Shown here piece after piece: positions 61,301 through 64,000 of a stretch of DNA of 64,000 nt. A program made the translations under genes and the position numbers. How positions within the stretch are numbered: position 1 is the stretch's first letter; the number at the start of each line of letters is the position of its first letter. The notes under the pieces were generated by a model that saw only the letters and a program-made list of their open reading frames with translations, had not been told where the DNA came from and did no database searches. Source of the DNA: Archangium gephyra (GTDB lineage Bacteria > Myxococcota > Myxococcia > Myxococcales > Myxococcaceae); contig NZ_CP011509.1 in assembly GCF_001027285.1 (NCBI RefSeq), positions 4,968,501 through 5,032,500 of the forward strand, given 5' to 3'.

Positions 61301-62889
61301 CGCAGGTGGTGGGCGAGCTGGTTGGAGCGGGCCTCGAGCTGGGAGTAGGTAAGGCGCTCGGAGTCGAACTCCAGGGCGAGGGAGTCGGGGTGGAGGGAGG
61401 CCTGGAGGGAGAAGAGGGAGTGGATGGAGGAGTCAGCGGGGTAGGCGGTGGAAGTGGAGTTCCACTCGACCAGCAGGCGCTGGCGCTCCTCGGGGGTGAG
61501 CAGGGGCAGCGAGGCGAGGGGCGCCTCGGGGTCGGCGACGATGCCCTCCAGGAGCACCCGGAAATGGGTGGCCATGCGCGCCACCGTGGCCTCGTCGAAG
61601 AGTGCCGTGTCGTACTCGATGTCGCCGGACAGCCCCGCCTCGGTCTCCTCGATCGAGAGGGTCAGGTCGAACTTGGAGGTGCCGGTATCCACGGGGATGG
61701 GCGAGAGGCTCAATCCCTCCATGCTCGTCTCGAGCGCGGAGGAGGCCTGCATCGAGAACATCACCTGGATGAGCGGCGCATGGCTGAGGTCTCGCTGGGG
61801 CTGGAGCACCTCGACGAGCTTCTCGAAGGGAATGTCCTGGTGCTCATAGGACTCCAGCGCGATCTCACCCACCCGTCCCAGCAGCTCGCGGAAGCTGGAG
61901 ACCCCCGCGAGGCGGGTGCGTATCACCAGCGTGTTGACGAAGAAGCCGATCAAACCCTCCAGCTCGGGGCGGGTGCGGTTGGCGATGGGCGTGCCGACGC
62001 ACAGGTCCTGCTGTCCGCTGTAGCGCGAGAGCAGCACCTGGAAGGCAGCCAGCAGGGTCATGAAAGGCGAGACTGCTTCCTCCTGGCTGAGCTGGTGCAG
62101 GGCTCGAACCGTCTCCGCCGGCACGTGGAAGCGGTGGAAGTCGCCCCGGTGCCGCTGCTCCGCGGGACGAGGCCGATCCGTGGGCAGCTCCAGCCGCGTC
62201 GGAGCGCCCGCGAGCTGCTGCTTCCAATAAGAGAGCTCTTCCTCCAGGCGCGCTCCCTCCATCCACTGCGCCTGCCAGCGGGAGAAGTCGGCGTACTGGA
62301 GGGGCAGGGGCGGCAGGTGGGCCTGCTCGCCTCGGCGCGCGGCATTGTAGAAGGTGCCCAGCTCGAGGAAGAGCACCCCCATCGACCAGCCGTCGGAGAT
62401 GATGTGGTGCATGTTGAGCAGGAGGACGTGCTCCTCCTCTGCCATCTGCACCAGCGAGCCGCGCATCAGCGGCCCCTTCATCAGATCGAAGGGACGCCGC
62501 GCCTCCTGGTCCAGCAGCTCGCGGAGCCGTGGCTCGCGCTCGGCGGGCGCCAGCACCCGCAGATCCTCCCGCTCCAGCCGCGGTGTCCAGTCGGCGAGGA
62601 CCTCCTGCATGGGCTCGCGCTCCACGAGGATGAAGCGGGAGCGCAGCGACTCATGCCGCTGGACGATGCGCTGCAGGGCCTGCTCCAGCGCGGGTGCGTC
62701 GAGCGGGCCGCTCAGACGCACGAAGGTGGGCATGTTGTAGAGGGGCTGCCCTGGCGCGAGCTGCTCGAGGAACCACAGGCGCCGCTGCGCGAAGGAAAGC
62801 GGCGCCGGCGCGGTGCCCTCCGCGCGAGGACTGCTCCAGGTATTGTCGAGGAGGGGGCCGCGGGGGGACAGGCTGGAGGAATCGCTCAT
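49303..62889 (-). CDS. Four-module NRPS ending in thioesterase
   Basis: The product has 4528 residues in four C-A-T modules plus TE. C domains start near residues 30, 1085, 2140 and 3195 (LSFAQxRLW, HHIISDG or HHIVTDG). A domains lie at about 490-980, 1545-2035, 2600-3090 and 3660-4160. T domains (LGGHSL) lie near 1022, 2076, 3135 and 4210. The TE lies at about 4260-4520 with GGWSMGG near 4342. A1-A3 share the hand-read code DAFFLGVTYK (bulky aliphatic, Ile/Val-like) and are nearly identical in sequence; A4 reads DIWHFGQIDK (uncertain). No epimerisation, methylation or oxidation domain is seen. The start ATG follows the upstream gene's TAA after one base, so both are on one transcript; this protein is the terminal synthetase and the TE releases the peptide by hydrolysis or cyclisation. 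Confidence 0.95.
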   Translation of the reverse strand: MSDSSSLSPRGPLLDNTWSSPRAEGTAPAPLSFAQRRLWFLEQLAPGQPLYNMPTFVRLSGPLDAPALEQALQRIVQRHESLRSRFILVEREPMQEVLADWTPRLEREDLRVLAPAEREPRLRELLDQEARRPFDLMKGPLMRGSLVQMAEEEHVLLLNMHHIISDGWSMGVLFLELGTFYNAARRGEQAHLPPLPLQYADFSRWQAQWMEGARLEEELSYWKQQLAGAPTRLELPTDRPRPAEQRHRGDFHRFHVPAETVRALHQLSQEEAVSPFMTLLAAFQVLLSRYSGQQDLCVGTPIANRTRPELEGLIGFFVNTLVIRTRLAGVSSFRELLGRVGEIALESYEHQDIPFEKLVEVLQPQRDLSHAPLIQVMFSMQASSALETSMEGLSLSPIPVDTGTSKFDLTLSIEETEAGLSGDIEYDTALFDEATVARMATHFRVLLEGIVADPEAPLASLPLLTPEERQRLLVEWNSTSTAYPADSSIHSLFSLQASLHPDSLALEFDSERLTYSQLEARSNQLAHHLRSLGVGPDCFVALFLERSPSLFVSMLAALKAGGAYLPLDTSYPQERLALMLRDARPRILLTSEALASSLPASDVPTVLLDSLSLSSFPSSPPPSSTLPLHLAYAIYTSGSTGQPKGISIPHRAVVRLVRDTTYHSFSSDERIAQLSNASFDAATFEIWGALLNGGTLVGLPRDVILSPSSLAEQLASKRVSSLFLTTALFNQVAQHAPTAFSHLRSVLFGGERVDPSSVRKVLQHGPPQRLLHVYGPTENTTYSTWHLIEHLPEDASNVPIGIPLSNSTTYVLDASLRPVPVGVPGELYVGGEGLARGYLFQPALTAERFIPHPFSSSPGERLYRTGDVVRQLPSGAIDFVGRADTQVKIRGFRIEPGEVEAVLLKHSSVRECVVLAREDSPGDRRLVAYAVPHSGLTLEASALREYLQQTLPDYMVPSAFVVLEALPITPNGKVDRKALPAPDASDLTSKDYVAPRDPTEELLASLFAQMLGLPRVGIHEDFFSLGGHSLLATRVASRIREALHVELPLRSLFSSPTVAGLAEHVRQAKNASLPPLLPAPRHAPLPLSFAQHRLWLDDQIQPGSPAYNVSLALHLSGALQPEVLRQSLEAITQRHESLRTSFTQLENQPVQVIAPHLELPLPLVELSELPEPSRSQRLQELATAEARKPFDLRRAPLLRCTLLRLSASEHVLLLTMHHIVTDGWSFDVLFHELGALYTAFSAQQPSPLPALPLQYADFSLWQRQWLQGDSLERQLSFWKQQLADLPPLELPTDRPRPAIRSHRGATSSFLLPPSLSSSLHALCQREGVTPFMALLATFQILLSRYSGQRDFAVGSPIAGRTRTELEGLIGFFVNTLVHRARLQPGASFRQHLASVQASALGAYEHQDIPFEKLVEVLQPQRDSSRSPLFQVMFTLQAAASRTTTLGGLTFSTMELATGTSKFDLIFGLEDTPQGFVGAVEYDTELFDEATVARMATHFQVLLEGIVSNPDAPLASLPLLTPQERQRLLVEWNSTSTSYPADSSIHSLFSLQASLHPDSLALEFDSERLTYSQLEARSNQLAHHLRSLGVGPDCFVALFLERSPSLFVSMLAALKAGGAYLPLDTSYPQERLALMLRDAQPRLLLTSEALASSLPSSDVPTVLLDSLSLSSLPSTPPPSSTLPLHLAYAIYTSGSTGQPKGISIPHHAVVRLVRDSAYHSFASDERIAQLSNASFDAATFEVWGALLNGGTLVGLPRDVILSPSSLAEQLASKRVSSLFLTTALFNQVAQHAPTAFSHLRSVLFGGERVDPFSVRKVLQHGPPQRLLHVYGPTENTTFSTWHLIEHLPEDASNVPIGIPLSNSTAYVLDASLHPVPVGVPGELYVGGEGLARGYLAQPALTAERFVPHPFSASPGERLYRTGDVVRQLPSGAIDFVGRADTQVKIRGFRIEPGEVEAVLLKHSSVRECVVLAREDSPGDRRLVAYAVPHAGLTLEASALREYLQQTLPEYMVPSAFVVLEALPITPNGKVDRKALPVPDASHLVSNTYVAPRNPTEELLASIFAQVLGLPRVGIHEDFFSLGGHSLLATRVTSRIREALNVELPLRALFSAPSVAGLARELERMRPGPSLPPLTRMPRQSPLPLSFAQQRLWLEDQMAPGGISYNMPLALHLRGRLDTAALRQTFEALLARHESLRTSFPVIEGQPTQHIHSSSEWTFPMEQLGHLPEHERMNEALRLAKEEARIPFELSKGPLLRARLLQLHPDESVLLVTMHHIISDGWSLNTFFSELGALYAAFSAQAPSPLEPLPLQYVDYSLWQRQWLQGEALEQLLSFWKQQLADLPPLELPTDRPRPAVQTNRGAYLLMQLSPELSASLRSLCQREGVTPFMALLATFQVLLSRYSGQRDFAVGSPIAGRTRTELEDLIGFFVNTLVLRARLQPGASFRQHLASVQRSTLSAYEYQDIPFEKLVEVLQPQRDPSRSPLFQVMFALQNAPAMEMQLSGLTMEPLETLGGSSRFDLEMNLTDSLQGFHGNIMYNTDLFDEVTVARMATHFQVLLEGIVANPDAPLASLPLLNPEERQRLLVEWNSTSTSYPADSSIHSLFSLQASLHPDSLALEFDSERLTYSQLEARSNQLAHHLRSLGVGPDCFVALFLERSPSLFVSMLAALKAGGAYLPLDTSYPQERLALMLRDARPRLLLTSEALASSLPASDVPTVLLDSLSLSSLPSSPPPSSTLPLHLAYAIYTSGSTGQPKGISIPHRAVVRLVRDTTYHSFSSDERIAQLSNASFDAATFEIWGALLNGGTLVGLPRDVILSPSSLAEQLASKRVSSLFLTTALFNQVAQHAPTAFSHLRSVLFGGERVDPFSVRKVLQHGPPQRLLHVYGPTENTTYSTWHLIEHLPEDASNVPIGIPLSNSTAYVLDASLQPVPVGVPGELYVGGEGLARGYLFQPALTAERFVPHPFSASPGERLYRTGDVVRQLPSGAIDFVGRADTQVKIRGFRIEPGEVEAVLLKHSSVRECVVLAREDSPGDRRLVAYAVPHAGLTLEASALREYLQQTLPDYMVPSAFVVLEALPINPNGKVDRKALPVPDASQLTSENYVAPRDPTEELLASIFAQVLGLPRVGVHEDFFSLGGHSLLATRVTSRIREALQVELPLRALFSSPTVAGLAEHVKQARSASLPPLLPAPRHAPLPLSFAQQRIWLDDQLQPDSPSYNVPLAMRLSGSLDLAALESSLQELLSRHESLRTSFTVLESQPVQVIAPHLELSLPLVELSELPEPSRSQRLQELLTAEARKPFDLRRAPLLRCTLVRLSASEHVLLVTMHHIVTDGWSLDVFFRELNTLYAAFSSHQPSPLPALPLQYADFSLWQRQWLQGETLERQLSFWKQQLAGAPPVLELPTDFPRPAIPSGRGAVELIQLSPALLEALKKLSHQEGTSLFMTVLAAFQLLLGRMSGQEDICVGTSIANRTRTELEGLIGFFVNALALRTQLSGVPTFRELLRRVRASTLEAYAHQDVPFEQVVEAMQLRRDPRFPPLFQVKFNLQNMPSSRLSLPGLQMETLEGEWDMARYDLHLFMHEAEGALHASLLYSSDLFRASTARRMLTHLGQLLEEAASRADAPLSSLSMLTPEERQQVLVEWNDTRADFPREATLHSLVQAQAQRTPEATALVSESGSLTYRQLAEASTRLALHLRSLGVGPGTRVALCIERSPEMLVSLLAILRAGAAWVPLDPEYPAERLAFMLEDSDATLLVTRSALLQALPTTRAQVLRLDSLDALNALPPAPQGTVLPEPEATSPAYVIYTSGSTGRPKGVQVAHRAAVNHLHWRQREFPMGPQDAFLQKASFSFDISVWEMFAPLLAGARLVLARPGGQREPEYLAQLVMRHGITHLHFGPAPLSAFLETPDVERCQSLRFVFCGGEPLTHELHARFLSKLSAQLVHQYGPTEACIDCTAWVCPPHAVSALPIGRPISNTQAYVVDASLRPVPVGVPGELLIGGEGVALGYLGRPELTSERFITDPFSTTPGARLYRTGDKVRWLEDGTLEFLGRFDSQVKLRGFRIELGEIQSALRAHPSVREAIVVVRQDSGDKRLAAYVVPTSPRPPGEGRGEGGASPELHPADLRDFLKQSLPEYMVPSAFVVLEALPLTPNGKVDTKALPLPELHAQPASAMLAPRDELELRLTRLWEEVLGVQPVGVRGDFFELGGHSLLAVRLMARVRETTGRELPLATLVRAPTVELLAALLRQESPLPWSPLVPLGGGGDKTPLFLVHPVGGNVFCYTELARQLGSERPIFGLQAQGLDGLSAPLSSVEEMAAHYVESIRSVQPSGPYLLGGWSMGGVIAYEMAHQLRQRGEEVELVALIDSYAARSEALPELTPAEAAVLFTQDLLGTFGAESMPEWEQLESLEPEAVLARVLEVGERSGALPPGVGLEQLRTLLRVFESNLRASQRYTARPSAQRLLLLKAGGVTGQPEDGGWTAVGGSGLERHVLPGGHHELLRTPLVQRVAEYLREALAPAQRRALQS
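50548..50583. repeat. REP-like palindrome inside the fourth adenylation domain
   Basis: CACCCTCACCCCGTCCCTCT followed by CCCGGAGGGCGAGGGG has the form of the widespread intergenic palindrome (CCCTCTCCC ... GGGAGAGGG ... GGGGTGAGGG). Here it is inside the NRPS coding sequence, in frame, and encodes the atypical loop SPRPPGEGRGEGG between A8 and A10. Confidence 0.65.
53622..55137 (-). repeat. Adenylation-domain repeat, copy 3
   Basis: DNA of module 3 A domain, nearly identical to copies 1 and 2. Its equivalent positions are offset by 3168 bp from copy 2. Confidence 0.85.
56790..58305 (-). repeat. Adenylation-domain repeat, copy 2
   Basis: DNA of module 2 A domain, nearly identical to copy 1 with an offset of 3165 bp. 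Frames in other registers keep the same length in all three copies, which shows how few indels separate them. Confidence 0.85.
59955..61470 (-). repeat. Adenylation-domain repeat, copy 1
   Basis: DNA of module 1 A domain. Runs from the WNSTST segment at the C-A linker to GKVDRKALP at the A-T junction are nearly identical among the three copies, while the intervening C domains are clearly different. Confidence 0.85.
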
Positions 62890-62890
62890 T

Positions 62891-64000
62891 TTATTTGGGG
62901 GCAGTCAGAGGGGCATTGCGGCCCGCCAGCGCCTGCTGCGCCATGCGCAACAGTTGCTCGGGATCCGCCGGAGGCTTGAGGAGCAGTTCGGTGAGGCCGG
63001 CCGCGGTGGGGGCCTTGAAAACGGCACGCAGGGGGATGGTCACCTGGAAGGTCGCGCGCAGCTGGGAGACGAGCTTGGTGGCGAGCAGGGAGTGGCCACC
63101 GAGCGAGAAGAAGTTCTCGTGGAGGCCCACGCGCGGCACGCTGAGCACCTCGGCCATGAGCACGGCCACGAGCTCCTCCACCGGGTTGCGCGGCGCCTCC
63201 TGGGCGGACTCTTCCTCCTGCTGGCCGGTGTGCGGAGCCGGCAGTGCCTTGCGATCCACCTTGCCGTTGGGCGTGAGAGGGAGCGCCTCCAGCACCACGA
63301 AGGCGGAAGGCACCATGTACTCGGGGAGTGTCTGCTGCAGGTGCGTGCGCAGCGCGGAGGCCTCGAGGGTGAGGCCGGCGTGAGGCACCGCGTAGGCCAC
63401 CAGGCGCTTGTCACCAGCGGAGAACTCGTGGGCGAGGACAATGCACTCGCGCACGGAGGGGTGGCGCAGCAGGGCGGCCTCCACCTCGGAGGGCTCGATG
63501 CGGAAGCCGCGAATCTTCACCTGGGTGTCGGCGCGGCCGAGGAACTCGAGCACGCCGTCCGCGCGCCAGCGCGCCAGATCCCCGGTGTGGTAGAGGCGCT
63601 CCCCCGGGGAGGAGGAGAAGGGGTTGGGGAGGAAGCGCTCGGCGGTGAGCTCCGGCTGGGAGAGATAGCCGCGGGCCAGGCCATCGCCGCCGATGTAGAG
63701 CTGCCCGGGGACGCCGACGGGCACGGGCTGGAAGGCGGCGTCCAACAGGTACACCTGGGTGTTGGAGATGGGCGTGCCGATGGGGACGGCGGTGCCCACC
63801 TGCGAGGGCTCGCTCATGCGCCAGCAGGAGGTGAAGGTGGTGCTCTCCGTGGGACCGTAGCAGGCGGTGACGGGGATGCGCAGCTCCTCGAGCACACGGC
63901 GCACATGGGGGGGCGAGACGACATCCCCGCCGGTGAGCAGTTGCTTGAGGCCGCGCATCGCCTCGAGCTGCGAGTCCACCATGTGGGTGAGCAATCCGGC
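62891..64000 (-). CDS. NRPS, C-terminal part of an adenylation domain plus T domain (partial)
   Basis: The 3' end of a synthetase gene that begins beyond the right edge. About 370 residues are visible: the A-domain second half (TACYGPTESTTFTSCWRM, LYIGGDGLARGYLSQPE, YHTGDLARW, VKIRGFRIEP, NGKVDRKALP) and a T domain (FFSLGGHSLLATKL), ending in a short tail LAGRNAPLTAPK. Methionines within the visible frame are internal, so no start should be called here. It lies one base upstream of the four-module synthetase and feeds its peptidyl chain to that protein's first C domain. The specificity residues are mostly outside the window. Confidence 0.93.
   Translation of the reverse strand, partial: AGLLTHMVDSQLEAMRGLKQLLTGGDVVSPPHVRRVLEELRIPVTACYGPTESTTFTSCWRMSEPSQVGTAVPIGTPISNTQVYLLDAAFQPVPVGVPGQLYIGGDGLARGYLSQPELTAERFLPNPFSSSPGERLYHTGDLARWRADGVLEFLGRADTQVKIRGFRIEPSEVEAALLRHPSVRECIVLAHEFSAGDKRLVAYAVPHAGLTLEASALRTHLQQTLPEYMVPSAFVVLEALPLTPNGKVDRKALPAPHTGQQEEESAQEAPRNPVEELVAVLMAEVLSVPRVGLHENFFSLGGHSLLATKLVSQLRATFQVTIPLRAVFKAPTAAGLTELLLKPPADPEQLLRMAQQALAGRNAPLTAPK

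Noticed and set aside
49393-62979. Long plus-strand frames over the right NRPS (49393-51468, 51805-55179, 55921-58347, 58930-62979)
   Set aside because: Antisense shadows of the four-module NRPS; low-complexity Glu/Gly/Val composition and repetition follow the NRPS repeats.

Overview
The window looks like part of a myxobacterial chromosome (Cystobacterineae type, for example Archangium, Cystobacter or Myxococcus). The reasons are very high GC, giant NRPS and NRPS/PKS genes, Ser/Thr kinases fused to STAND/TPR regions, and dense accessory NTPase genes. This is inferred from gene content; no 16S or core gene is present. No tools were used, so family names rest on motifs read by eye.

Layout. (1) 1-15585, minus strand: one uninterrupted megasynthase reading frame of at least 5195 codons that runs off the left edge. 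It begins with a fatty-acyl-AMP ligase (FAAL) and carries NRPS modules, one PKS module, and a degenerate adenylation domain that hosts a luciferase-like monooxygenase. (2) 15764-17710, plus: a lipoprotein with an alpha/beta-hydrolase nucleophile elbow. (3) 17780-29524: an island of about 11.7 kb bounded by a 102-bp direct repeat that includes the 5' half of tRNA-Leu(UAA). The right copy is the intact tRNA gene and the left copy stops just past the anticodon loop. Cargo: a NACHT/WD40/nucleoside-phosphorylase fusion, a pair of secreted proteins, and a caspase-like protease next to a membrane-anchored PIN nuclease. No integrase was recognised.

(4) 30029-42127, minus: a tightly coupled operon, mostly with 1-4 nt start/stop overlaps. 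In transcription order it encodes a CD-NTase (CBASS-type cyclase), a SAVED-domain protein with an HExxH peptidase domain, a Ycf46-like AAA+ ATPase, a UPF1-like SF1 helicase, two unrecognised proteins, a DUF2997 protein, a DUF1257 (Ycf35-like) protein and a small radical-SAM activase. The SAVED reading frame carries one in-frame TAG. This is the best candidate for an undescribed system: a cyclic-oligonucleotide sensing module joined to the Ycf46/DUF1257/DUF2997 module. (5) 42248-47365, minus: a three-gene regulatory cassette (STAND/TPR kinase, ECF-like sigma factor, second kinase) directly upstream of that operon and probably controlling it. (6) 47412-48842: a DprE1-like FAD oxidoreductase. (7) 49098-49171: tRNA-Arg(CCG) with its own promoter and terminator.

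(8) 49303-64000, minus: the end of a second NRPS assembly line. The C-terminal part of one synthetase enters from the right edge, followed by a complete 4528-residue four-module C-A-T synthetase ending in a thioesterase. Three of its four adenylation domains are near-identical copies spaced about 3.17 kb apart, so three identical residues are expected.

The two NRPS genes lie on either side of a roughly 33-kb accessory/defence region anchored on tRNA genes. The left line starts with a loading FAAL and the right line ends with a TE, so they are probably separate pathways, although both run in the same direction.
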